Source of the DNA: 20CM-2-65-7 sp963830455
GTDB taxonomy: Bacteria > Gemmatimonadota > Gemmatimonadetes > Gemmatimonadales > GWC2-71-9
DNA: 64,000 bases
Assembly (NCBI GenBank): GCA_963830455.1
Contig: CAWHMT010000001.1
Coordinates: 62,001-126,000 of the forward strand
Direction of reading: 5' to 3'
Both the position numbers and the translations under genes were made by a program. Of the stretch, positions 51,865 through 59,383 are shown piece after piece; position 1 is the first letter of the stretch; every line of letters begins with the position of its first letter. The notes under the pieces were generated by a model. It did not search any database and was not told the DNA's origin. It saw nothing but the letters and a program-made list of their open reading frames with translations.

Positions 51865-52382
51865 AATCGCGCGTCGTGCGTCGTGTGTCGTATGGGGCGC
51901 TCCTGTTGCTCGTGCCCACGCTGCTGCGCGCACAAGACGTCATCGGGATTCCCGTCGGGAACACGCCACCCGCGGTCACGCTCGAGACTCTCGGCGGCGA
52001 CACGGTGTCCCTGGCGCGCTGGGTCGGGAAGAAGCCCGTCATCGTCGAATTCTGGGCTACCTGGTGTCCGATCTGCGAAGCGCTGCTGCCGCGCATGCAA
52101 GCGGCGCAAAAGAAGTATGGTGATCGTGCCGAGTTTGTCGTCGTCGCGGTCGCAGTGAATCAGAGTCAGAACTCCGTACGCCGGCACCTCGAAAAGCATC
52201 CGATGCCGTTCACGTTCCTGTGGGATGGAAATGGCGCGGCGGTTCGAGCGTTCCAGGCGCCGTCGACCTCGTACATCGCTGTGCTGGACGCCTCGGGCAA
52301 GGTGGTGTACACGGGGGTTGGTGAGGATCAGGACATCGAGGCTGCGTTGGAGAGGACGGTAAGGGACGGTAAGAGACGGTAA
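51861..52382 (+). CDS. TlpA/ResA-like periplasmic thioredoxin
   Basis: 173-aa exported thioredoxin-fold protein. A signal (MKSRVVRRVSYGALLLLVPTLLRAQ) precedes the fold with the active site EFWATWCPICEALLPRM (CPIC, about residues 72-75) and the cis-Pro loop STSYIAVLDASG. It should receive electrons from CcdA. The last residues (ERTVRDGKRR) and the TAA stop are encoded by a 10-nt repeat array (from 52355), so the C-terminus is not an ancestral part of the fold. Confidence 0.93.
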   Translation: MKSRVVRRVSYGALLLLVPTLLRAQDVIGIPVGNTPPAVTLETLGGDTVSLARWVGKKPVIVEFWATWCPICEALLPRMQAAQKKYGDRAEFVVVAVAVNQSQNSVRRHLEKHPMPFTFLWDGNGAAVRAFQAPSTSYIAVLDASGKVVYTGVGEDQDIEAALERTVRDGKRR

Positions 52383-52445
52383 GAGACGGTAAGGGTGGTG
52401 CCTACCCTTACCGTCCCTTACCGTCCCTTACCGTCTTTTACCGTC
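52355..52445. repeat. 10-nt tandem repeats forming a long hairpin between convergent genes
   Basis: GACGGTAAG units start at 52355, 52365, 52375 and 52385; complementary TTACCGTC units follow to 52445 with the same 10-nt step. The two arms face each other across a short centre (GGTGCCT), making a stem of about 40 bp. The stop codons of both convergent genes (TAA at 52380-52382 and, on the minus strand, at 52440-52438) are part of GGTAA units. It can act as a bidirectional terminator. Confidence 0.9.
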
Positions 52446-53007
52446 CAGTTGTATCCGCAGGCACCAGCTTCGTAATCGCCGCTCCCAACTCGGTGTAGGC
52501 AGTCGGATCGATCTCCCGGAACGGCGTCGCCCGATACGCGATCCTTCCGTCCGGTCCCACCACAAAGAGATTGCGGTTGTCGAGCTTGTATTGGGCGTTA
52601 AAGGCGCCGTACGCCTTGCCCACCGCCGATCCTGTGTCGCTGCCGAACAGGACCGGATAGTCGGCATCGCGCGCCCACGAGGCGAGCGCGGTGTCGACAT
52701 CGGCGCTGATGGCGATGAGGACGACGTTGCGGCCGTTCTTGAAAACCTGTGCGTACTGATCACGGTACGCATTCATTTGGATCGTTCAGCCACGCGTTCG
52801 CGCTTTGAAGAAGAACGCGAGGACGACCGTCTTCCCCTTGTAGTCGCTGAGGCGCACCGGATTCTTCAGCGTGCCGTACCGCGTGGCGCCCGGGATCGCG
52901 AAATCGGGAGCGACGGCGCCGACCTCGAGCGGGGCAGGGCCGGGCGGGGCCGGCGGCGGCGGCGCCGTCGGTTGCTGCATCATCGCCAGCAGTAAGTTCG
53001 CGAGCAT
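52438..53007 (-). CDS. Putative selenocysteine-containing peroxiredoxin (in-frame TGA at residue 74)
   Basis: 189-aa AhpC/TSA-fold peroxiredoxin when the in-frame TGA at 52788-52786 is read as selenocysteine. Before it lie a hydrophobic N-terminus (MLANLLLAMM), a Pro-rich linker, VGAVAPDFAIPGATRYG and TVVLAFFFKARTRG. After it come TIQMNAYRDQYAQVFKNG, VVLIAISADVD and LFVVGPDGRIAYR. The TGA falls exactly at the peroxidatic Cys of the TxxC motif (T-R-G-U). The protein has no cysteine at all, so it would be a 1-Sec enzyme. A SECIS-like hairpin follows. AAGGA lies 8 nt before ATG 53007. The alternative is a pseudogene or base error (TGC or TGT to TGA). Confidence 0.8.
52751..52770 (-). promoter_or_regulatory. 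SECIS-like hairpin downstream of the in-frame TGA
   Basis: On the minus strand GCGTAC (52770-52765) and GTACGC (52756-52751) form a perfect 6-bp stem, extended by a T-A pair to 7 bp, around the 8-nt loop CGTGATCA. The loop starts 21 nt after the TGA and has G as its second base. Both the distance and the early loop G agree with the general bacterial SECIS model used for selenoprotein prediction. Confidence 0.65.
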
Positions 53008-53048
53008 CACACCGATCCTTTGTGGGGACGATCCATAAGCTACACCCT

Positions 53049-53585
53049 CTAGTGGGCTCCGACACCATAGCGCGTTGTGAGCACCTCCACGTGATGGCGC
53101 TCGTGACCTGGAATCACGTAGCCGAGCGCGCGCACACTGATCGGCTTGCCGCTGGCTGTCCCGCGGCGGCGCCATGCCTCAGCGTCGAACGTGCGGAGCA
53201 GCGCGAGCGTCGCGGCGCGCACGGTGCACAGCTCGCCCACCAGATCCGCCAGGGAGCGGCCGTCGAACCTGGCGACGGGGACGTATGCGTTCTCGTCGAA
53301 ACTCGCCAGCGGCGTGGCATCGCCGCGCGCGATCCGGAGCGCCCGGTAGGACATGATGCGCTCGGTATCGGCGAGATGGCCGATGACTTCCTTGATGCTC
53401 CATTTCCCCCGGCCGTAGCGATACATCGCGTCGGTATCGGAGAGGCCGTGCAGCAATGCCGTCGTCGCTTCGATCTGAGACGCGCACGCCGTCACCGGAT
53501 CGGGCTCGGGAACGCGCTGGATGTAGCCGGCGTAGTGCGCGGGAATCTCGTCGGGCTCCGGCCGGCCGACGCTGCGCGTGTTCAT
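53049..53585 (-). CDS. DinB-family four-helix protein (first)
   Basis: 178-aa DinB/YfiT-like protein, a four-helix bundle that binds a metal through three histidines. Candidates are His in KWSIKEVIGHLADTE (about 74) and the pair in IPGHERHHVEVL (about 165). Some family members are bacillithiol or mycothiol-dependent transferases; here the substrate is unknown. The start overlaps the next DinB gene's stop (ATGA), so two DinB proteins are made from one message. The last gene before the 41-bp gap to the peroxiredoxin. Confidence 0.85.
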   Translation of the reverse strand: MNTRSVGRPEPDEIPAHYAGYIQRVPEPDPVTACASQIEATTALLHGLSDTDAMYRYGRGKWSIKEVIGHLADTERIMSYRALRIARGDATPLASFDENAYVPVARFDGRSLADLVGELCTVRAATLALLRTFDAEAWRRRGTASGKPISVRALGYVIPGHERHHVEVLTTRYGVGAH

Positions 53586-54079
53586 GACGTCTTTCCTCCC
53601 AGCTCGGTCAGCGCCATGGCTTTCACCGTCTTGGCCTCGCCCGTGAGGATGCGGCGATGATAGTCCACCTGTCCCAGGTGATAGGCGAGGTGCGTGGCGA
53701 AATGCGCGAGGAACGCGCCGGTGGTGGAGCTCACGCCAGCCACGCTTTCCGGGTACGGCTTGGCGAGATCGGCTTCCGTGATTCGGCTCATGCCCGTTTG
53801 CACAGCCGCGATCGCGTTGTCGATTTCGCGCAGCAGCTCGGCCCGCGGTACGTCCTTGCTGCCGAACTCGGCGTCGCGGTTGCGAACGTAGCCATTGTGG
53901 CCGAGCACGTTGCCGAGGAAGTACTGGAGATTGCCGGCGAGGTGCAGCGCGAGATTGCCGCCCGGATTGGTGATGCCGGGACGGACCTCCCAGAGATCCT
54001 CCTCGCTCGGGTACGTCTCGATCTCGCGCCGCAGCGCTTTCAGCTCGCGCGTGATGACGTTGGTGATCCACTCTTTCAT
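53582..54079 (-). CDS. DinB-family four-helix protein (second, DUF1572-like)
   Basis: 165-aa DinB-superfamily protein. Metal-binding histidines fit NLALHLAGNLQYFLG (about 47) and ATHLAYHLGQVDYHR (about 133-141). It differs strongly from the adjacent DinB protein, so this is an old pair, not a recent duplication. ATG 54079 was chosen over an upstream in-frame start because it shares one base with the methyltransferase stop (TGATG). Function unknown. Confidence 0.85.
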   Translation of the reverse strand: MKEWITNVITRELKALRREIETYPSEEDLWEVRPGITNPGGNLALHLAGNLQYFLGNVLGHNGYVRNRDAEFGSKDVPRAELLREIDNAIAAVQTGMSRITEADLAKPYPESVAGVSSTTGAFLAHFATHLAYHLGQVDYHRRILTGEAKTVKAMALTELGGKTS

Positions 54080-54822
54080 CAAACCCTCCCCACCCGCATG
54101 GCGACCGGCCAGCGCGCCAGTCGTGTGTGCTGCGGCGGGCCCCACAGCGGAGCCAGCGTGGCAATGAACGGGTCTACCGGATCGTAGCGCCGCTGCTGTA
54201 GGAAGCCGCGCGTCGCCGACCAGGTGCGAATGTATCCCGCGACGTCATCGAGCGTCACCTGCTGCTCGATGACGAAGTCGGGCGCTGCAAACTCGGCAAA
54301 GGGAAACTCGATGGTCTGGTAACGTTCCTCGGTGATGCGCCGTTCCGGGGGCCAGTACGGCCCGACCACGTCGCTGTAGAAGTGCCGCACGATCTGATCG
54401 ATGGGCGGTGCAATCTCGAACATCGTGTACGTCCAGACCGCCACGACGCCGCGCGGCCGCAGCACGCGCCGGGTCTCCGCCCAGAACCGCGGCCGGTCGA
54501 ACCAGTGCAGTGCTTGCGCCGCGGCTACGAGGTCCATCGATGCGTCGCCCAGGCCGCTGGACTCGGCGGAGGCCACGCGATAGCTGACTCTCGGATCCGG
54601 CGTGGCCATCTCGATCTGCGACATGCTGGAGTCGGTTGCCGTGACATGCTCGAAGCGGCGCGCCAGGCCGACGGCCGCCTGGCCGGTCCCCGTACCCGCG
54701 TCCCACGCCTCTTCACGTGCCGGCGCCTCGCCGGCCAGGAAGTCGAACAGCGCGTCGGGATAGCGCGGCCGAAACCTGGCGTAGTTGGCGGAGTCGCCCG
54801 AGAAGTGGTCCGCGAAGGTCAG
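54079..54822 (-). CDS. Class I SAM-dependent methyltransferase
   Basis: About 247-aa methyltransferase. It has ADHFSGDSANYARFRPRYP at the N-terminus, motif I AWDAGTGTGQAAVGLA, and ALHWFDRPRFWAETRRVL. This is the UbiE/TMT-like group acting on small molecules; the substrate is unknown. The start is unusual: the only codon that makes a sensible N-terminus is CTG 54822, which overlaps the M28 stop as CTGA. The frame stays open to 54897 but that region is within the M28 gene. Confidence 0.82.
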   Translation of the reverse strand: MTFADHFSGDSANYARFRPRYPDALFDFLAGEAPAREEAWDAGTGTGQAAVGLARRFEHVTATDSSMSQIEMATPDPRVSYRVASAESSGLGDASMDLVAAAQALHWFDRPRFWAETRRVLRPRGVVAVWTYTMFEIAPPIDQIVRHFYSDVVGPYWPPERRITEERYQTIEFPFAEFAAPDFVIEQQVTLDDVAGYIRTWSATRGFLQQRRYDPVDPFIATLAPLWGPPQHTRLARWPVAMRVGRV

Positions 54823-56495
54823 GGTCGAGCTGGTGGCGGAGCAGGTGGTGGCTGCGCCGGAGCGAGTGGTGGCGTGACCCGCTGCGCATCGCGGCACTCG
54901 GGCCAGCTGCCGGGCTGGCCGCCCTGGGTCGTCGCAAACACCGTACGCTTCTCGCGCGACACACGCACGGTGTCTTCCGACGCGAGGTAGACCAGCATCG
55001 CGGCGAGTGCAGCGTTCAGCTTCACATCGTCGAAGCTGATCTTGTCGTAGGTGTCGCGGTTCGTGTGCCAGGTGTAGCGGCCGTAGTCCCAGTCACCCGA
55101 GCCCAGTCCAAATCCCGGCGCCCCGCACGACACGAACGACGCGTGATCGGTGCCGCCGCCGCTCGGTGCCCCGGGGAAGCTGAACTTGATGTTGCGCGTG
55201 ATGTCGGCAGGCACGCGCGCGAGATAGCGCGCGAGGCTCGCGGACGCATCGGGGAATCCGGACGCGCTCATGTTCTCGATCCGCCCGGTGCCGTTGTCCT
55301 GATTGAACAGCGCCTGGAGCCCGGTCACAATGTCGGGGTGATCCTTCACGAAGCCGCGCGAGCCGTTCAGGCCCTGTTCCTCGCCGCTCCAGTGTCCCAC
55401 GAGAATCGTACGACGCGGGTTCGGGTACGCGAGCTTGAGCAGGCGCATGGCTTCGAGCATCGTGATCGAGCCTGTGCCGTTGTCGGTCGCACCCGAGCCA
55501 CCATCCCACGAATCGAAGTGCGCCGAGAGCATCACGTACTCGTTCGGGAGGGCGGTGCCTTTGATCTCGGCCACCACGTTGAAGACCGGGACTTCCCCCA
55601 GCGCCTGCGACTCGGCGGTCAGCTCGAGCACGGGCCCCTGATTGTTCTGTGCGAGCCGGAATACGAGCCCGTAGTCCTCGCAGGCGATGTCCACGACCGG
55701 CGTGCGGTCCGTGTATGCCCCGAAGATCTTTTGCACGCCCCAGCCTTGCGACCAGTTGCTGCTGATGATGCCGGCGACGCCGGCCGCTTCGAGTCGCCGC
55801 GTGAGCCCGGCAGCCGCGGCGACGCCACCGCCGGTGACATAGCCGGTCCGTTGCAAGCGTTGCTGCCAGGCCTGCTGCGCGGCAGTGCGGCGGGCTTTGG
55901 CGGAATCGACGGTGCTGGGCGTCGCCCATTTCTCCCAGCTGTCGTCCGGGCGGCAGGTGGGCTGCGCAAACGAGATCAGCACGAACTTGCCGCGGGCCTG
56001 CGGGAGCCATGCGGCCAATCCAGCGCTGTCGCGAACGTCGGGCAGAATCACGACCGGGGCGCGCACCGCGCGGCCGCGCGGCGTGGGCGGACTCCAGGCG
56101 AGCATCGTGCCTTCGAGCGTGCGCGCGCGCGGCGCGACGAGATCGATGTTCGTCTTGCCGCGGCGCCAGCTGCGCCAGGTGCCGTACTGCTCTTTGCGCG
56201 CGGTGATTCCCAAACCGGTGTACGTCGCGATCAGCCAGTTCTGCGCCGCCGTCATGCCGGGCGACGCCGTGAGCCGGGGGCCGATCGAGTCGAACAGGGT
56301 TTGCGCGAGCTTGGGGAATTGCGAGCTGTCCATTTCCAACGCCCAGATCCGGCGCAGCACCGGATCGTCGAGGGCGAATCCTGTTGGTTGTTGGCCGAAT
56401 TGCGCGTTGGCAGTGAGCGGAGCGAGCACTACGAGGAACAGCACGGCAGACAAGAGGCGACGCACGATGCAACTCCGAGTGAGGAGGATGAGCAT
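54819..56495 (-). CDS. Exported M28 family carboxypeptidase/aminopeptidase
   Basis: 558-aa metallopeptidase with signal ending LAPLTANAQ. A PA-like inserted domain lies about residues 130-270. The zinc site is in LSAHFDSWDGGSGATDNGTG (His, Asp), GHWSGEEQGLNGSRGF (Glu pair), NQDNGTGRIENM and the final His in RYTWHTNRDTYDKIS. It resembles plasma glutamate carboxypeptidase (carboxypeptidase Q). The C-terminus is Pro-rich. The gene is the first of a unit with the methyltransferase and two DinB genes. Confidence 0.92.
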   Translation of the reverse strand: MLILLTRSCIVRRLLSAVLFLVVLAPLTANAQFGQQPTGFALDDPVLRRIWALEMDSSQFPKLAQTLFDSIGPRLTASPGMTAAQNWLIATYTGLGITARKEQYGTWRSWRRGKTNIDLVAPRARTLEGTMLAWSPPTPRGRAVRAPVVILPDVRDSAGLAAWLPQARGKFVLISFAQPTCRPDDSWEKWATPSTVDSAKARRTAAQQAWQQRLQRTGYVTGGGVAAAAGLTRRLEAAGVAGIISSNWSQGWGVQKIFGAYTDRTPVVDIACEDYGLVFRLAQNNQGPVLELTAESQALGEVPVFNVVAEIKGTALPNEYVMLSAHFDSWDGGSGATDNGTGSITMLEAMRLLKLAYPNPRRTILVGHWSGEEQGLNGSRGFVKDHPDIVTGLQALFNQDNGTGRIENMSASGFPDASASLARYLARVPADITRNIKFSFPGAPSGGGTDHASFVSCGAPGFGLGSGDWDYGRYTWHTNRDTYDKISFDDVKLNAALAAMLVYLASEDTVRVSREKRTVFATTQGGQPGSWPECRDAQRVTPPLAPAQPPPAPPPARP

Positions 56496-56520
56496 GGGAA
56501 GTTAACCGTGCGCTGAAGCG

Positions 56521-56583
56521 CCGGCTCGGCCACTGCGGGCGTCCTTAAGGACGCGTGCCCTTGCCGAGCCGGTCCTTCAGGAC
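56521..56583 (-). terminator. Nested inverted repeats between fpg and the M28 gene
   Basis: The 110-bp gap 56496-56605 contains CCGGCTCGGC (56521-56530) paired with its complement at 56563-56572. Inside it is the perfect palindrome GCGTCCTTAAGGACGC (56539-56554) flanked by GGGC/GCCC, and a further small hairpin follows (56573-56584, GTCC..GGAC). Nothing coding is seen. It follows fpg on the minus strand and may end that transcript; no clear T-tract. Confidence 0.5.
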
Positions 56584-56605
56584 ACGGTCCAAACGGATTC
56601 GATAG

Positions 56606-57505
56606 TCAACGCCCGAGCTTCGCTTCCCATTCCTCGAGTGAGCGCGGCCAATCGGCCTTGAGCAGTCGCGACAACGAGCGATCGGCGAGCACGCGACCGC
56701 CGGTCTGACAGGTCGCGCAATAGTTCGCTTCGTTGTCTGCGTAGCGAATGCGTTGAATGGGAGATCCGCAGACAGGGCAGGGCTGTTTGTACCGGCCGTG
56801 CACCGCCATGCCTTCCTTGAACGCGCTCACTTTCTCCGGGAACTCATCGCCCGCGTCGGCGCGAAGCCTCTCGATCCAGGACTCCGTCGTCGATCGCGTG
56901 GCCTGATAGAGTCGCGCGATCTCCTCATCGCTCAGTTTTCCCGTGAGTTGAAAGAGCGAGAGCTTCGCGGCGTGCAGAATCTCATCGGAGAGCCAGTTAC
57001 CGATGCCGTCGAAGAGGTGCGGATCGGTGAGCGCGCGCTTCAGCGTGTGCGATTGGGATTGGAGCCTGGCCTTGAACGCTGCGAGATCCGAAGTCAGCAC
57101 GTCGAGGCCGCCAGGATCGTGCGCCGCGAGCCCCGCTGCGCCGGCGACGACGTACAGCGATGCGCGCTTCTTGGTGCTGGCCTCGGTGAGTAGCAACGTG
57201 CCGGCGGGAAAGTCGAATGACGCGAGACCAACCTTGGCCGGAGGCTTCGTGCCCTCGGGCCGCCACTTGAACCGGCCGGCGATCATCAAGTGGAAAACGA
57301 GAAAGATCTTTCCTTCCATTTCCCAGACGATGCGTTTCCCCAGCCGGCGCAGCCCCACAACCTTGCGACCTTCGGCGGCTCCGAGCGGCGGGTCTACGGT
57401 GCGCAGCAGGGAAGGGCTGACCACGCGCGCGCGCTCGAGCGGCTGGCCCACGATACGCGGTGCCAGCGCGTCGAGGTAGACCGTGATGTCGGGAAGCTCC
57501 GGCAT
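56606..57505 (-). CDS. Formamidopyrimidine-DNA glycosylase (Fpg/Nei family)
   Basis: 299-aa DNA repair glycosylase/AP lyase. The catalytic Pro and Glu are at the start (MPELPDITVYLD), the family Lys is in GLRRLGKRIVW, the helix-two-turn-helix in DPHLFDGIGNWLSDEILH, and the zinc finger in CPVCGS...YCATCQTGGRVLADRS with Arg. It excises oxidised bases such as 8-oxoguanine. ATG 57505 is fixed by the required N-terminal proline. It lies one base after the MTHFR frame stop. Confidence 0.93.
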   Translation of the reverse strand: MPELPDITVYLDALAPRIVGQPLERARVVSPSLLRTVDPPLGAAEGRKVVGLRRLGKRIVWEMEGKIFLVFHLMIAGRFKWRPEGTKPPAKVGLASFDFPAGTLLLTEASTKKRASLYVVAGAAGLAAHDPGGLDVLTSDLAAFKARLQSQSHTLKRALTDPHLFDGIGNWLSDEILHAAKLSLFQLTGKLSDEEIARLYQATRSTTESWIERLRADAGDEFPEKVSAFKEGMAVHGRYKQPCPVCGSPIQRIRYADNEANYCATCQTGGRVLADRSLSRLLKADWPRSLEEWEAKLGR

Positions 57506-57506
57506 T

Positions 57507-59346
57507 TCAGTCGCCGAATACTTGGAGCGCAACCTCGACTTTTCCAAACGGCGCGCTCACCTGCACCCCCTGCACCATCTGCTTCACCTTGATGAACATG
57601 TCGCGCGCGATCGCGACGCCCTCGGCGAGCGCCGCCTCCTTGCCCTTCTCCTGCGCCACCCGCATGCGCTGCAACACTTCGTCAGGGACGTTCACACCCG
57701 GCACCTCGTTCGCCAGGAATTCGGCATTGCGCAGCGAGATCAGCGGCCAGATTCCGGCGACGATCGGCGTCTTGAATTGCTCGACGCGCTTCAAGAACGC
57801 CTCGAGCTGGCGCACATCGAACACCGGTTGCGTCACCGCGAACTCCGCGCCCGCGTCGACTTTCCAGGCGAACCGCGACAGCTCGCGATCCAGATCGCTC
57901 GCGCCAGGATTCACGCCCACGCCGATCACCCACTTGGTCGAACCACCGAGTGGGTTGTTCCCCGGATCGAGGCCCTGATTCAACCGGTAGACGAGATTCG
58001 TCAGCCCGATCGAATCGATGTCGAAGACGGCGGTTGCCTCGGGGTAGGGGCCCATCTTCGGGCGGGTCGCCGGTGATGATCAGGATGTTGCGCAGCCCCG
58101 CCGCGTGCGCGCCGATGATGTCCGAGAGCATGCCGAGCAGATTGCGGTCGCGGCAGCAGTAGTGAATGACCGTCTCGATCCCGACTTCGCGCTCGATGAG
58201 GATCGCCGACGGCAGCACCCCCATGCGCGACTGCGCGCGCGGGCCGTCCGGGACGTTCACGGCGTCCACACCCGCGGCCTTGAGCGCGCGGCATTGCGCC
58301 AGCATCGAGCTGGGATCGACGCCTTTGGGCGGCACGATTTCGACGCTGGTGACCAGCTCGCCACGGGCGATCTTCGCCCCCCAGCGCGAGCGCTCGGCGA
58401 GCGGCACCGGCGTCACGCCCGCGGGCGCCTGGATCTGCGTGCGTGATACGACGACGCTCGGCTGGCGTGGCACCACGCTCGCGACGTAGTCGCGGATCTT
58501 CTTGATGTGCTCGGGCGTCGAGCCGCAGCAGCCGCCCACGAAGCGCGCGCCCGCTTCGATCATGCGGCGCGCGTAGCTCGCCATGTACTCGGGCGAGGCG
58601 AGATAGATCTTGCGGTCCCCGACGTCCTTGGGCAGACCGGCGTTCGGCTGCGCCGAAATCGGCTTGTTGGTCGCCTTGACCATCTTTTCGACGGCCTCGA
58701 GCACACCCGCCGGTCCCACGGAGCAATTCACGCCGATCACATCAGCGCCCCACGCGGTGAGCTGCTTGGTGAACGTCTCGGGATCGGTGCCGTAGTAAGT
58801 GAGTCCGTCGGTTCCGACGGTCATCTGGCAGACGACGGGCAGGTCGGACCTGGCGCGGATCGCGCGCAGCGCCGCGTGGATTTCGTCCAGGTCGCTGAAC
58901 GTCTCGAGGATGAAGCCGTCCACGCCGCCCGCGAGCAACCCCTTCACCTGGCGCGCGAACACGGCTTCCGCTTCGACCTTCGACGTCGGGCCGAACGGTT
59001 CGATGCGGATGCCGAGTGGCCCGATCGCGCCGAGAACGCTCGCGCGTCCCCCCCCGGCGGACCGAGCCAGCTCGGCAGCCGCTTGATTGATCTTCTCGGT
59101 GTCATCCGCCAGGCCGTAGCTGTTCAGTTTCAGCGGGTTGGCGCCGAACGTGTTGGTCTCGAGGATTTCCGCGCCCGCGCGCACGTACTCGGCGTGCACC
59201 TCCTGCACGAGCCGCGGCTGCTTCAGGTTCAGCTCGTCATAGCAGACGTTGAGGAAAAACCCCTTGCCATACAGCATGGTGCCCATGGCCCCGTCAAAGA
59301 CATGGACGCGGCCGTCATCCAGGAGGGATCGGAACGTGATAGTCAC
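57507..59346 (-). pseudogene. Bifunctional homocysteine S-methyltransferase/methylenetetrahydrofolate reductase, frameshifted
   Basis: A fusion of an N-terminal homocysteine methyltransferase (zinc Cys in VIGVNCSVGP and GGCCGSTPEH; residues about 1-290) and a C-terminal MTHFR domain (SVEIVPPKG, IHYCCRDRN, ILIITGDPP). The frame breaks at about 58055-58062: after GDPP one extra base (GAAG for AAG) shifts it, and the rest (MGPYPEATAVFDIDSIGL to VALQVFGD) continues in another frame to 57507. Both parts are otherwise intact, so this is either a sequencing or assembly error or a recent mutation. The GTG start follows a TATTAT box by 8 nt. Together they would remethylate homocysteine with methyl groups and reduce methylene-THF. 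Confidence 0.88.
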
Positions 59347-59354
59347 AAGGGAAA

Positions 59355-59360
59355 ATAATA
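59355..59360 (-). promoter_or_regulatory. -10 box of a probable leaderless promoter (HCS-MTHFR gene)
   Basis: TATTAT on the minus strand ends 8 nt before GTG 59346. On the plus strand of the same 37-bp gap, TACTCT (59375-59380) lies 3 nt before ATG 59384 and 9 nt before the alternative ATG 59390 of the sigma-factor gene. Confidence 0.55.
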
Positions 59361-59383
59361 ACCCCCTTTGCGCGTACTCTTAG

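Noticed and set aside
52438..52776. Separate short redoxin gene starting at ATG 52776
   Set aside because: It lacks the first half of the fold and any ribosome site, and the missing half lies directly upstream in the same frame, separated only by TGA.
56496..56605. Integron attC site
   Set aside because: The palindrome lacks the RYYYAAC/GTTRRRY core pair, and no integrase is present.
57507..59346. Programmed ribosomal frameshift in HCS-MTHFR
   Set aside because: The sequence around the shift (CCCGAAGATGGG) is not a known slippery site and no stimulatory structure stands out; an indel is simpler.
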